This document shows, piece after piece, positions 25,975 to 36,800 of a DNA stretch of 64,000 nt. The DNA is from Niabella pedocola (GTDB lineage: Bacteria > Bacteroidota > Bacteroidia > Chitinophagales > Chitinophagaceae), in NCBI RefSeq assembly GCF_021044425.1, contig NZ_JAJNEC010000007.1, forward strand, positions 310,001 through 374,000. The letters are read 5' to 3'. The position numbers and the translations under genes are program-made. Position 1 is the stretch's first letter, and every line of letters begins with the position of its first letter. Under the pieces are notes generated by a model, which saw only the letters and a program-made list of their open reading frames with translations, was not told the DNA's origin and did not search any database.

Positions 25975-28127
25975 TATTCAGGTTTTTTCATCATCTGATC
26001 AATAACGGCCGTACCGGTGGTACGCATGCCGGAGTTTTTTGTAACATCCCAAAAGCTTTGCTGCTGCAGGATCTCGGCCTGTGTGGTCACAATCCAGCTC
26101 TGGATCCAGCCCGTAAGCGTGCACCAGGCGCCCCAGCCCGCATCTGAATTGGAGGCCCAGTATTCCCATTTACCATAGTCAAAAGCCCTAAACCAGGCAC
26201 CATCCAGATCCTTATGCCTGCTGCTTTGCACCTGTATACGAGTCAAAAAATCTGATAGCTTTTTCACCGACTGCATGTATCCTTTGTTGCCCGTTGCCAG
26301 TGCCGCTTCGTGCAAACTGAACACCGCGAAATTATTCGTGTACAGCATGCAGGATATTTTTTGCCCGTTCTGTGAAATCAGCGAACCTTCATCCGAACCG
26401 TAATCATTGTTTGACTTCAGTTCCCGGAACATCCCCTTTCCTTTTCCCAGTTCCTCCCGGATGGCGCCGCTTCCATCCTGGTATTTCAGCATCTCCCGCA
26501 CCATCTCATCCAGCCAGCGCCGGTGCAGCGGCGTATCCTCCACACGCACCAGCCAGGCCAGGGGCAAAATGAGCCGGGCGCGCTGGGTTTGCAGGCTGCT
26601 GCCCCATTTCCATTTATCGGGGTAGTCTTTCATGGTAATGGCAATGGCTTCCTTTGTACGTTGCAGCAACGGCGCATAGTGTGTTTTATCATACAACCAC
26701 AAATAAAGGGCCCACATCCAGGACTCAAAATGCGGCGAAGGATGTTCCAGATTGCGGTTATAATAATACGGCCATCCGTTTTTGATGATGTCATTTTCTT
26801 CCAGCCGTTCGCCCCGGAAGCCCTGTTTACCGGTGGTTCTGAAATTCGCCATGATGGCTTCCGCCAGCTCCTTATCCCACTGATCCGTTTTCAGATATCC
26901 CGCCGCTCCCAGTGCGCCCAGTATGGCACGGGCATTATCATCTCCGTAAAAGGTGCCGGCATTGGTGGTTGCCCAGCCGATAAGCCCGTAAGCCGGACTG
27001 GCCGGATCGTTCTTGGGACCGGCCCGCAGGTTGGAGGTTTTGAAAAGGAAATCAATAATATTTGTTGCTCTTGCTTTATAGTCCCCATTGTTCAGTAACT
27101 GCCCGGCTGCCGCCAGTGCCATACTGGCTTCTCCCTGCACATCGGCGCGCATCCAGTACCGGTATTGCTGACTGCCGTCGTAATAGATGGTGGACGTGTG
27201 CCCTTCAATGATTCCCAGTGATCCGTCGCCATTGGGCTTATCCTGCGGTACCGGCGGGCCTACCGGCTTCAGCCCGTCCACACCACCATATTTCATCCAG
27301 TCTGCCTTCCAGCTGGGATGTACATAGAAGCGGCCGTTCGCAAACCATTCCACTCCTTTTTGCACACTGTTCCGCAAGGCACCGGCAGGCAGCGGTGCAT
27401 TCCGGTCATACATCGGCCGTACATCCTGCGGCCAGTGGTTAATGGCAACCGTAGCATTGCCGGTAAGCTGTTCTATAATATACGACAAAACAGTTTTAAC
27501 CGGTTGTGCCGGGCCATAGCGACCGGTTTTGAAATTACTCAGGGCGGTGGTGCTGATGAGTACACCGTTCTTCCGGAATAACAACGGATAGGTTTTCGTG
27601 CTGTCGAGACCCAGTTCTGCTTTATCCACCCCTACTACTTTGGCCAGCACCAGCAAGGGATCGGCCGCACTAACCGGCCATACATAACAGTTATGAATCC
27701 CCAGCAATGCCAGGCGTGGCAGCCGGGCACCAAACAAACCGGTGGTAACCACACCCCGCTCCAAATGCGTTTCCAGAGGTTGCGATGGTATATCCAGTCC
27801 GGGATAAGCAGAGGGATATTCCACATATAGCCGCAGTTTCCGGGAAGCTGCAGTTTTTAAGAGTGCTTCGCTGATGCGGTTCTTTGCATCCGGCGCCGGG
27901 TACCGGTCTGCCGTGATAAAAACCCCTGACCCGGCAGGAGCCGCTTCAATTGCAGCCGCCGGACTGTTGTAGCGCTTTACCATATAGCCCTGTGCCTTCA
28001 GCAACAGGTACAGATCATTTTTTTCACCTCCGTAATAGGAAATGCTTTTTTTCAGAGACTGGGCCGATGCTGTAACAGTGATACACCATACAAGAAGAAG
28101 GCTTATTATTTTATATCGCCAAAACAT
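25974..28127 (-). CDS. large exported protein, amidotransferase-like plus alpha-barrel
   Basis: A 717-residue protein with signal peptide ending ASAQ (about residue 23); I do not recognise its family. The N-terminal 200 residues (ISYYGGEKNDLYLLLKAQGYMV, SGVFITADRYPAPDAKN, LRLYVEYPSAYPGL) look like a class I amidotransferase-like Rossmann fold of the type seen in trehalose-utilisation ThuA. The C-terminal 430 residues are helix-rich with aromatic repeats (YWMRADVQGEASMALAAAGQLL, HPSPHFESWMWALYLWLYD, NFAVFSLHEAALATGNKGYM, DAGWGAWCTLTGWIQSWIV), fitting an (alpha/alpha)6 barrel as in several glycoside hydrolases or lyases. Its place among the GH172 genes suggests a glycan-active role, which is inference. 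Confidence 0.6.
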   Translation of the reverse strand: MFWRYKIISLLLVWCITVTASAQSLKKSISYYGGEKNDLYLLLKAQGYMVKRYNSPAAAIEAAPAGSGVFITADRYPAPDAKNRISEALLKTAASRKLRLYVEYPSAYPGLDIPSQPLETHLERGVVTTGLFGARLPRLALLGIHNCYVWPVSAADPLLVLAKVVGVDKAELGLDSTKTYPLLFRKNGVLISTTALSNFKTGRYGPAQPVKTVLSYIIEQLTGNATVAINHWPQDVRPMYDRNAPLPAGALRNSVQKGVEWFANGRFYVHPSWKADWMKYGGVDGLKPVGPPVPQDKPNGDGSLGIIEGHTSTIYYDGSQQYRYWMRADVQGEASMALAAAGQLLNNGDYKARATNIIDFLFKTSNLRAGPKNDPASPAYGLIGWATTNAGTFYGDDNARAILGALGAAGYLKTDQWDKELAEAIMANFRTTGKQGFRGERLEENDIIKNGWPYYYNRNLEHPSPHFESWMWALYLWLYDKTHYAPLLQRTKEAIAITMKDYPDKWKWGSSLQTQRARLILPLAWLVRVEDTPLHRRWLDEMVREMLKYQDGSGAIREELGKGKGMFRELKSNNDYGSDEGSLISQNGQKISCMLYTNNFAVFSLHEAALATGNKGYMQSVKKLSDFLTRIQVQSSRHKDLDGAWFRAFDYGKWEYWASNSDAGWGAWCTLTGWIQSWIVTTQAEILQQQSFWDVTKNSGMRTTGTAVIDQMMKKPE

Positions 28128-28131
28128 ATAC

Positions 28132-29367
28132 TTATGATTTTATCAGGTGCGTATTCAGTTTATAAAATTGTTGCTGCAGCAGGTCGATCGCAGCCGCTTT
28201 TATGCGTCCGGCGGCATCTTTTTCCAGGAAGGACCATTTTCCGGGACCTGTTTCATAGCCTCCTTCTTCAAATGCATGGCTTGTTGGTACGTACCCGATA
28301 TTATTCTCGGAAAACCCTGCAATGATGGTATGTTCAAAGGGGGACGCCTGCTCAATCTCCAGGGCCGTTTCTACAAAAATTTCACCGGGTAAAAACAGGA
28401 TGGCCAGGGAATTAAAATGCAACAGGCTGATCCGTGCCAGTGCATCCAGCGGATTGGTGATACCGGATCCGCCCCTGACCGCAAAAGGAATGGCGCTGCG
28501 TTGAAAAGAAAATGCGGTATCCGCCATTTGCAACGGCTCCTGCATTGCTATCAGTTCCGCCATCGCCACGCCATGTGCTTCTGCATAAGCGGCCCCCATG
28601 GATACCGTAGGCGGGTTGATATCACCGGCGGCTCCGTTCAGGAACAATGCCGTACCGTTCTGATCCGATTGTTCCAGTGCACTGCATAGTTCTCCCGGAA
28701 AATCGGCAGATACCAGCGGGATACACATTTCGTGTACCGGGTGGCAAACTGCCTGTACCACTGTTGCGATGCCTTGCCGGTCGTTACCAGTGAACCGGAC
28801 CGCCTTAACCCGCCGGTCTACCGGTTCGCCGTTCATCAGCTCCTCGGATACAGGCTGCAGCGAATCGGAGATCACCATGCCTTCGGGCAAACGGATCCGC
28901 CGTTGCAACGAATATCCTTCCAGCACGGCTGTTGCTACCGACAGTGTGCAGGGCTGAAGCCGGTCCACCGCCGTATGAATCGCAGCCCGGATATCCTGCT
29001 GCATCTTTTTTAGCCAGTTAATAAATGCCGGTGTTTGATAAAGCCCTGTAAGACCGCCCGACTCCGGAGCACTGTGGGTATGGGTACAGCAGATCACAAT
29101 ATTTGCGGCCGGGACTGCACCGGCCATTTCCGCCTTAAAATGTTCCCATCCCCCAACCGAAGTATCGGTAAGTGACAACAGATCCAGCGACACTACTGCC
29201 AGTTTTTCTTTTCCGGATTGCAAGACCAGCACCCGCGCTTTCAATGGTGTACGTATCGATTCAAAGGAAGCATATTCCGCCTTTACAGATGAAGTAAGTA
29301 ACCCTACTTCCAGCGGTGGTGTAATATCGGTTACTGCGGCGCCCGCATATAGTTCAGACTGACTCAT
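28132..29367 (-). CDS. short cytoplasmic ceramidase-like hydrolase
   Basis: A 411-residue protein matching the N-terminal domain of neutral/alkaline ceramidases (about 650-750 residues in true enzymes) and lacking a signal peptide. Family features: AGAAVTDITPPLEVGLL at the start, metal His residues in CCTHTHSAPESGGLTG and VCHPVHEMC, and FLNGAAGDINPP where true ceramidases have GD-x-SPN with the nucleophilic Ser. That Ser is absent here and the C-terminal lipid domain is missing, so ceramide is an unlikely substrate. It overlaps the amidotransferase-like gene by ATGA and follows a transporter, suggesting a step in cytoplasmic breakdown of the imported product. Confidence 0.75.
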   Translation of the reverse strand: MSQSELYAGAAVTDITPPLEVGLLTSSVKAEYASFESIRTPLKARVLVLQSGKEKLAVVSLDLLSLTDTSVGGWEHFKAEMAGAVPAANIVICCTHTHSAPESGGLTGLYQTPAFINWLKKMQQDIRAAIHTAVDRLQPCTLSVATAVLEGYSLQRRIRLPEGMVISDSLQPVSEELMNGEPVDRRVKAVRFTGNDRQGIATVVQAVCHPVHEMCIPLVSADFPGELCSALEQSDQNGTALFLNGAAGDINPPTVSMGAAYAEAHGVAMAELIAMQEPLQMADTAFSFQRSAIPFAVRGGSGITNPLDALARISLLHFNSLAILFLPGEIFVETALEIEQASPFEHTIIAGFSENNIGYVPTSHAFEEGGYETGPGKWSFLEKDAAGRIKAAAIDLLQQQFYKLNTHLIKS

Positions 29368-30176
29368 AGTGTTCCTTTTATCCAGTTGTAGGCCTGCAGC
29401 CAGAAGTCATTATAGCTTTCCCACAACTCAAAATTGATGCCCCAATGCGGTGCAGGATCCGACATATACGTAAACACGCGGCCCTGGCCGTATGCGCCGG
29501 CCACTACCAACGGATGCCCGGTTTCTTTTACGCGTACGATCACCTCCTCCTCGTTTTTAACCGTAACTTCATTATAACCGAATATCGGTGGAAACTTGTC
29601 CCATGCCAATCCTTTTACAATCGGATGATCGGGCTTTACCACTTCCGCGGTAAACCCGGCTGATGATTCCACCAGGTCTTCGATCAGCAGGCAATTCACC
29701 GGAAGTGCCTCCTGCAACGTACTCCTTCCCCAACCAGACCGGCTTTGCACGCCACTGAATGACAACCATCCGCCCAGCATCATCATGCCGCCACCACCAT
29801 GGATCCATTCTTTAATGGACTCAATACGGTCAGGGAATGTAACGATCTTATGCTCGCGGCGTGCCCTGTCGAAAAAGCTGGGATACAGGTGAAAGCATTT
29901 TGCCTCCACATCACTAATGATCAGCGCTTCGGATTGTTGCAGGTATTCCTCCAGTTTGCCCGGTTCCAGCCGGTATAGTTCCCAGTTGGATAAAGGCGTT
30001 ACATCTGCCTGCTGTTCCAGCGCTTCCGTCAAACGCTCCCCATAAAAATGCAGATCGGCATCCTTGGTTTCCGTACCAAAAGGTGTTTCAATAAATGTGG
30101 GCCCTACGTGAAATACCCAATCACCCAGATACAGCACATGCTCTTCTTTTGTTCGTACTACTTGTTTTGCTCTCAT
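29364..30176 (-). CDS. glutamine amidotransferase-like protein (PF07090 type)
   Basis: A 270-residue cytoplasmic protein of the GATase1-like group. Words shared with the family: VLYLGDWVFHVGPTFIETPFG, ADLHFYGERLTEAL, IHGGGGMMMLGGWLSFSGV and GQGRVFTYMSDPAPHWG with WESYNDFW near the C-terminus. The catalytic Cys of true amidotransferases is not at the expected position after the GGGG/GGWLSF strand, so amide transfer is doubtful. It is coupled to the ceramidase-like gene and lies 39 bases after the symporter gene, so these three probably act together on one imported compound. Confidence 0.72.
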   Translation of the reverse strand: MRAKQVVRTKEEHVLYLGDWVFHVGPTFIETPFGTETKDADLHFYGERLTEALEQQADVTPLSNWELYRLEPGKLEEYLQQSEALIISDVEAKCFHLYPSFFDRARREHKIVTFPDRIESIKEWIHGGGGMMMLGGWLSFSGVQSRSGWGRSTLQEALPVNCLLIEDLVESSAGFTAEVVKPDHPIVKGLAWDKFPPIFGYNEVTVKNEEEVIVRVKETGHPLVVAGAYGQGRVFTYMSDPAPHWGINFELWESYNDFWLQAYNWIKGTL

Positions 30177-30215
30177 AACTTTTATATATGTTTTATGAAT
30201 CCGATATGGATCGTT

Positions 30216-32054
30216 TTAAGATTGTTCGTGATAAGGGACCGCATCGGCTTTACGATCACCCGTGCTTATTTCCAGTTCCTTAAGGTAGTCGGAAGCCATT
30301 TTGCGAAAGCCTATAAAAAGCACGATGGCTGCCAGCAGCGTAAGAAGACTGGTACCATACCGCGCAAACCAGGCATGGGTAAGACCGAGTATGAATAATG
30401 AAACAGATACGGTTCCAATGATGGCGATAAAGATCCCTTTCAGGATGGGACGCAGCGGCCGGTAAGCACCGGGCTGCCCATTATTGCGGAAGGGCTTCCA
30501 AAAACCCAGTGGTCGCGCGCGCTTATAAAAATCCTGTAACAGTGGCTGCGGATCGGGCTTGGTAAGCAATGCCACAACGATCCAGAGCAGCGTGGTAAGT
30601 CCCATCACCAGCAGGGTTTGCCAGTACCAGGCAATCACCAGCCGCTCAGCGCCAGCCACCCCCAGGTACATGAGTAAGCGGGGCCCCAGTACTACCAAAC
30701 AAAATATGGCTGCTCCGCCAAAAGATGCAGCAATCCTTGCCGGGCCGTTAAACCGCCACCACCACCATTGCGCCCAGTTGGCCGGCAGTTCAGCCGCACT
30801 TAAAGACAACATAAAAATGGCCACATCCGTAATGATGAGTACGTTGTACACCACCGCAATAGAAACAGCAAGTATAACGAGCATAGAGATCTTGCCAATA
30901 AACAGGTAATGCTTTTCAGAGCGGTCAGGAACAAACCATCGGCGGTAAATGTCACTAACCAGTATCTGGCTGCCAAAGTTGAGGTTATCGCCCACGGTAG
31001 ACATGGTAGCCGCCAGCATTGCCGCCACCATCAGCCCCATGGCACCGGGTGGCAGCAACATCTTCATCAGCCTGCCATATACCAGCTCCCTGTCGGCCCC
31101 TGTTTGCCGCAGCTCCGGCCACAACACAGCCGCACTGATACTGGGCAAGGTTACCAGCAATAATAATACAAACATGGAGATTGCCGCCACTACGTACATC
31201 GTCAATGCCTCCGATGGCGTGCGCGTGGAAAGAATGCGCTGTCCTTCCATAGCACCACCCATCGGTGCGGCATCCCCGCCATAGCCAATGCTTTGCCCGA
31301 TGAGCCAGCCAAAGGCCGCAGCCAGCGGAAATACCTCCTGTTTTTCAGGCGGTATGCTTCCCAGTATTTCTGCACTGTGCGGACCAAAGGCGTGTTCGAT
31401 CGCCTGCACCATGGCGGTGGCTCCGCCAAAATGTTGCAAGGTGAGGAACAACAACAGCAGGGTACCCGCCAGGAAGATCAGCATCTGGATAAAATTGGAG
31501 ATCACCACACCTTTGTACCCCGATGAAAATACAAACAACAGGGATACGGGCACTACCAGGCAAAGCGTTTCAAACTTGGTAAGATCAAAGGCCGGTCCCA
31601 TTATTTTATAAGCGGCCAGCAAGGTGATACCCGTCCAGGCGGGCATTGCAATCAGCGACGTACGCAGGGCGATCCACAACCGCATGATACCGGCGGCCCT
31701 TTTGGGAAACCGAAGATCATAAAACTCGAGGGATGTAAACAGGTTGAGCCGTCTCCAGAAAAAAGCAAAGAGCACACCACCCAGGAACAATGCCAACCCA
31801 AAACGGCTCAAATACCACCAGCAGATAAACCCGCCCGTAGCCACGGCCAACCCGCCATAGCCGGTGGCCGCGTCGGGACTCACCAGCGCCGCTGTATACG
31901 AAACACCATTGAGCCAACCAGGGATCTTCCTGCCGCCCAGGAAAAAATTATCCATGCTCTTGTTGGCAAAGCGCCGGTGCCAGAGACCAATCCCCAGCAT
32001 CAGCAGCAGGTACCCGATCACAATCCAAATATCCAGATGATTCCAAATCCTCAT
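30216..32054 (-). CDS. sodium:solute symporter (SSS family)
   Basis: A 612-residue inner-membrane transporter with about 13-14 TM segments. SSS features: LDIWIVIGYLLLMLGIGLWHRRFANKSMDNFFLGGRKIPGW at the N-terminus (given here in part: FFLGGRKIPGW), the SYTAALVSPDAATGYGG segment around TM1-2, and LAATMSTVGDNLNFGSQILVSDIYRRW late in the core, close to the sodium site region. It belongs to the sugar-transporting side of SSS (SglT-like), but substrate choice cannot be read. It lies between SusD and the cytoplasmic enzymes, so it likely imports the oligosaccharide or monosaccharide released in the periplasm. Confidence 0.87.
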   Translation of the reverse strand: MRIWNHLDIWIVIGYLLLMLGIGLWHRRFANKSMDNFFLGGRKIPGWLNGVSYTAALVSPDAATGYGGLAVATGGFICWWYLSRFGLALFLGGVLFAFFWRRLNLFTSLEFYDLRFPKRAAGIMRLWIALRTSLIAMPAWTGITLLAAYKIMGPAFDLTKFETLCLVVPVSLLFVFSSGYKGVVISNFIQMLIFLAGTLLLLFLTLQHFGGATAMVQAIEHAFGPHSAEILGSIPPEKQEVFPLAAAFGWLIGQSIGYGGDAAPMGGAMEGQRILSTRTPSEALTMYVVAAISMFVLLLLVTLPSISAAVLWPELRQTGADRELVYGRLMKMLLPPGAMGLMVAAMLAATMSTVGDNLNFGSQILVSDIYRRWFVPDRSEKHYLFIGKISMLVILAVSIAVVYNVLIITDVAIFMLSLSAAELPANWAQWWWWRFNGPARIAASFGGAAIFCLVVLGPRLLMYLGVAGAERLVIAWYWQTLLVMGLTTLLWIVVALLTKPDPQPLLQDFYKRARPLGFWKPFRNNGQPGAYRPLRPILKGIFIAIIGTVSVSLFILGLTHAWFARYGTSLLTLLAAIVLFIGFRKMASDYLKELEISTGDRKADAVPYHEQS

Positions 32055-32084
32055 TTTAATATACTTTATTACAGGAAAGATACA

Positions 32085-33827
32085 CTATTGCCAACCGGGG
32101 TTTTGCTTCAGGCTTTTATTCAGTACCAGCTCATTGGAAGGTAATGGCTGCAGGTAATCGCGGTTGGGATTGAACTGCCAGCCATTAGCAGCGGGGGTAT
32201 TTTTCAACGGGAATATGTACCCGTTATCAGAAACCGGGATATTGTTTAAAGGCGGATCAAACGGCTTGCCTGCAAACTGCTGGTATCTGGCGCCGTATAA
32301 CGGGCGTTTGATGAGGTGTGCCGCTCTCCAGCGCATCAGGTCATCAAAGCGGTATCCTTCCAGCGCCAGCTCTACTCTCCGTTCGCGCCTTACTTCATTC
32401 AGCAGAGGCGTAATATTGGTAAATTCCCATTGGGGATCTGTAAAGCCCACTCCTACGGTTAAATGCGGAAGCTGTACGCGGTCTCTTAATACATTAATGG
32501 TTTTATCCAGTACCTCCTGGCTGCCTTCACCCAGTTCTGTTTTGGCCTCTGCGTAATTCAGCAACACTTCCGCATACCGGAAGATAATACTGGCGGTAAC
32601 GCTTCCGGTTCCATCCGCATCATCGGGTGCAATCCCTTTAAAGATCTCAAAACCGGTGGTGCAGCGACCGTCGCCCAGCAGGTTGATATCCGGAAGCAGG
32701 AACCGACCCGTTGTATCTCCGTTGGCAATGATGCGGGGATAGCCCGGCAGTAATAGGGTTTGGGCCAGCCTCGGATCCCGCTGGCGCACCTGCTGCTCGA
32801 TGGTTTGATCGCCCTGATAGCGGGTACTGATGGATATGGGTTTACCATCCGTACATAAATATGCATCTACCAGTGGTTTTGATAATCCCGTATTTCCCCC
32901 GCCATAAGCCATCATGTTCTGTCCGAAATGAGTAAGGCCAAGTGCTTTATCAAATTTCTTCCACAGGATCATCTCTGTGTTGTTAGAAAGATCCTTCTGG
33001 TTAAAGAGACGCCAGTACCCGAACTGCGGATCTTCATTAATAGCAGTAATGCTGTAATACCCTGCGTTCATCAGTGTTAATGCGGCGTCCGCAGCCTTTC
33101 TGAAATAGTTGTTATAGTTGGCTCCGCTTACGCCAAAGCTGGTACCATCGTGGTATTTCTCCCAGGCTCCTTCATACAGGGCTACCCGTGATTGAAAGGC
33201 CAGTGCCGCGCCACGGTTGATCCGCAATGGTTCTGCCTTCCCGGGAGCTGCCAGCAATTGTACTGCTTTATCGAGATCCTTCAGAATAGAGTCGGCGATG
33301 ATATTTCGCTTCAGCCGGGGTGCCTGCAGGGCCTCCATATCGGCCGTGGTCAACGGCTGGTTGTACCAGGGAAGATCTCCGAACTGCTTCAGCATACTAA
33401 AATAGAACCAGGCGCGCCAGAAATACATTTCGCCTACATAGGTATTGGTTTGCGCCGGATCATCGGCCGATTTATAATAATTGGCCAGGAAATAATTGAC
33501 CGCCCGGATATTCCCCCAATCCCAGCCGCCACCTGAAGGCGGCACGGTACCGGTACCGGATAACTGCGCACTGTAATTGTAGTTACCATGTACCAGGTTA
33601 TCGGAAGCATTATCCAGCCAGAAGATGCCACCGGTATAGGCATTGGGAAACCATCCCGGAAATGCCGGGTAAAACTGGTTGGAATACAATTTCATTTCAG
33701 TGGCCGTAAAACTCAGTTCGGTATCCGGTATCTGGTCCAGCGGCGGTTTGTCCAGTATCTTACTGCAGGAACTCCACAGCAGTATGCCGGCAATAACCCC
33801 GTAATAAAAACGCCTGTGCATATTCAT
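32085..33827 (-). CDS. SusD-like surface glycan-binding lipoprotein 1
   Basis: A 580-residue lipoprotein; the lipobox LLWSSC puts the lipid near residue 20. SusD/RagB features: KILDKPPLDQIPDTELSFT, FWRAWFYFSMLKQFGDLPWYNQPL, the TPR-like helix AAQSRVALYEGAW-type segment (seen as ALAFQSRVALYEGAW), RYAEVLLNYAEAKTELGEGS, and ERRVELALEGYRFDDLMRWRAA. It caps the adjacent SusC barrel and binds substrate. The stop of susC lies 19 bases upstream. Its partner is the 1060-residue SusC at 33847-37029. Confidence 0.94.
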   Translation of the reverse strand: MNMHRRFYYGVIAGILLWSSCSKILDKPPLDQIPDTELSFTATEMKLYSNQFYPAFPGWFPNAYTGGIFWLDNASDNLVHGNYNYSAQLSGTGTVPPSGGGWDWGNIRAVNYFLANYYKSADDPAQTNTYVGEMYFWRAWFYFSMLKQFGDLPWYNQPLTTADMEALQAPRLKRNIIADSILKDLDKAVQLLAAPGKAEPLRINRGAALAFQSRVALYEGAWEKYHDGTSFGVSGANYNNYFRKAADAALTLMNAGYYSITAINEDPQFGYWRLFNQKDLSNNTEMILWKKFDKALGLTHFGQNMMAYGGGNTGLSKPLVDAYLCTDGKPISISTRYQGDQTIEQQVRQRDPRLAQTLLLPGYPRIIANGDTTGRFLLPDINLLGDGRCTTGFEIFKGIAPDDADGTGSVTASIIFRYAEVLLNYAEAKTELGEGSQEVLDKTINVLRDRVQLPHLTVGVGFTDPQWEFTNITPLLNEVRRERRVELALEGYRFDDLMRWRAAHLIKRPLYGARYQQFAGKPFDPPLNNIPVSDNGYIFPLKNTPAANGWQFNPNRDYLQPLPSNELVLNKSLKQNPGWQ

Positions 33828-33846
33828 GATTCCTGTGTTTTAGAAT

Positions 33847-36800
33847 TTAAAAATTGATATTTGCCCCCAGCGAATAGGTCTTTAGTAAGGGGTAGATCTT
33901 CCCGGTTCCCCATCCACCGTTCACTACTTCCGGATCATAATTTTTGTTGATGCGCGAAAACGTAAGGATATTCTCCCCGCTGAAGTACAACCGCACCCGT
34001 CCCATTCCCTTAAGCCGGAGGAGCTGTGAAAAATCATATCCCAATTGTACATTTTTCAAGCGCATATACGCACCGCTTTGCAGGTAACGGGTTTGCACCT
34101 GGTGGTTCTTGGCGGCTTCAGAAGACGTATAGGGCCTGGGCCAGTAAGCACCGGTTCGCTCCGGCGTCCAGTAATCCAATGTAGTTGCATAAATATTATT
34201 ACCGAAGTTGGGAACAAAGCCCCAGAAAAGACTTCCGGAATTATTACCAGGCGCACCGCCCAGCCAAAGATCGCGTTTGCCTACGCCCTGCAGGAACAGC
34301 GACAGATCAAACTGCTTCCAGTTAGCACCAAGGTTTACACTATAACTATAACGCGGTGTATTGTTACCAATCACCTTCAGGTCACCATGTTTATCCAGCG
34401 TATTATCGCCGATATCAATCTTATGATCCCCGTTCAGATCTGTATACAGCACATCACCTTTATTCCACTGGCCAAACAGGTACGATTGGTTGGGCATGTT
34501 GGCCAGGTCCTGTTCGGTTTGAAGGATGCCGGCGGTTTCATAGCCCCATAGATCACCCACTACCGCGCCGGGATAGTAACCAGACAGCAGTTTACTGGGA
34601 TTATAATAGTTAACGATACGGGATCGATAATCCGACAGCAGCACGTCGATATTATAGGCCAATTCCTCACCGATCCGGTCCTTCCATCCCAGCGTGAGGT
34701 CAAATCCGCGTGTGCGCATATCCGCATTATTCTGATAGGGAACAGCCGCGCCCAATGTAGCGGGCAATACCGATGCAGGCCCCAGCATATTTAAGGTGGT
34801 ACGGGTGTACATGCTAAAATTCAGGGTAAGGCGGTTCTTAAGAAACGCCGCATCCAGTCCTACATCAAGTGTGCGCGAAGTTTCCCAGGTAAGATCCGGA
34901 CTGATCAATCCGGGAGGGTTGATAAAACCCGGTCGCTCGCCGTTTAAAATATATCCCAGGTTGGTACCAATAGGAATGAGTGCGAGGTATTGATAATTGG
35001 GTACATTCTGGTTACCCAGCGAACCATAGCCGGCGCGGATCTTGAATTCATTGATCACGTCCTTAAGATGGCCCCAGTATTTTTCACGGGCAAGATTATA
35101 TCCTGCAGAAACAGAAGGAAAAAATCCAAAGCGGTGCCCTTCACTGAATCTTGAAGATCCATCGTAACGGCCGTTCAGTTCAATCATGTAGGTTTCGCGG
35201 TAATCATAATTGAGTCTTCCGAAGGTACCCATTGTTGCATACTGACCCAGCAGGTCAAATGCATTCTGTATACCGGTTGCAGTTCTGATGGAAGGGATCT
35301 TATCCGTGATCAGATCCGAACGGCTGCCGCTGACGTCAAACCCTCTGAACGTTTCGATTTGGGTACCGGCAAGGATCTTAAAATGATGTGCTCCGAAATT
35401 TTTAAACCAGGAAGAATACAGGTTGAGCGTATTGTAATTATCCGCCACACCTCCTTCTGCTACTGAATTTACGGAAGGCCCGATATTGTACCGGGTGCCA
35501 TCCACATTCCAGGAATACACATAAGCGCTATGCTCCTGATATTGGGTAGCCTGGTTGTTATACGAATAATCCAGGTTGATCTTCCAGTTCTTTACCGGTT
35601 CGGCTTCAATGGAACCCGTTAACGAAAGGTCATTGAGGTAGCGGGTATCGCGGCCGCCACTGGTAAGGAACTCCACATTTGACGCCGTACTGAATTGCCC
35701 GTCAGGGTTCCGCAATGCCCAGTTGGGCCATCGTGTGGATGCCATATGGATCCAGTTGCCCAGCTGATTGGCATAAGGATGCGGCAGATCGGTATACCGC
35801 CGGGAGAACCGTGTGATCAATCCCAGCCGCAGCCATTTCGTAGGCTCGGTACGGATATTGCCCGTTACATTATACCGTTTAAATTTTTCATCGGCATAGC
35901 GCAATTGTCCGCCCTGATCATAATACCCTACCCCAATATAATAGGTTGTATGATCCGATCCGCCGCTGATGTTCAGGTCGTGCTTATGGCTTAGGGACCA
36001 GGGTTTGAAGTACTCCCGGTACCAGTCCACATTGTCTGTATTCAGCGGAGATGCATACGTATACCGGTTGGGGTTGGCCGGGTCCGGCGTACTTACGGGC
36101 CAGGTGCCCGGCCGGTTGATATTATCCTGTATCTTTTTAATGATCTCATCGGAGAAGAGGATCCCCTGCCCGCTGTTTACCGAAGCATCATTTAATGCAT
36201 AAGCAAACTGCAGGGAATTGGCCAGCCTGGGCAGGCGGGTGTAGCTACTCTGTGCCACCATGGAATTAATGCCCACATTAACCTTCTCTCCTTTTTTACC
36301 CCGTTTGGTGGTAACGAGTATCACTCCGTAAGGAGCCCGTGCCCCGTAGATCGCAGAGGAGGCCGCATCTTTCAATACGGAAACGGATTCTATATCCTGC
36401 GCATTGATATCGTTGATATCCGCCACCGGAATACCATCCACAACAAACAACGGTCCGCCGCCGGATAACGAAGTATTGCCACGGATATTGAACGAGGCAT
36501 TGGTGCCGGGTCCGCCCGGATCACCCGTGGTGGTTACATTGAGGTTGGCCACTTTTCCCTGCAGGGCTTGGCCCAGGTTGGCAATGGGACGATTCTGAAG
36601 TTCCTTCCCGCTGATCTGCGACACGGCACCGGTGAGGTTGATTTTCTTTTGTGTGCCAAATCCCACCACTACCACATCATTCAATTGCTGGCCTTCCGTA
36701 TCGGGTGCCAGGCGGATATTGCGAACCTTATCATCCGTTGCCGGCAGCACCCGGCTTTGGTACCCCAGGTAAGAAACCACCAGCGAATCGGTAATACCCG

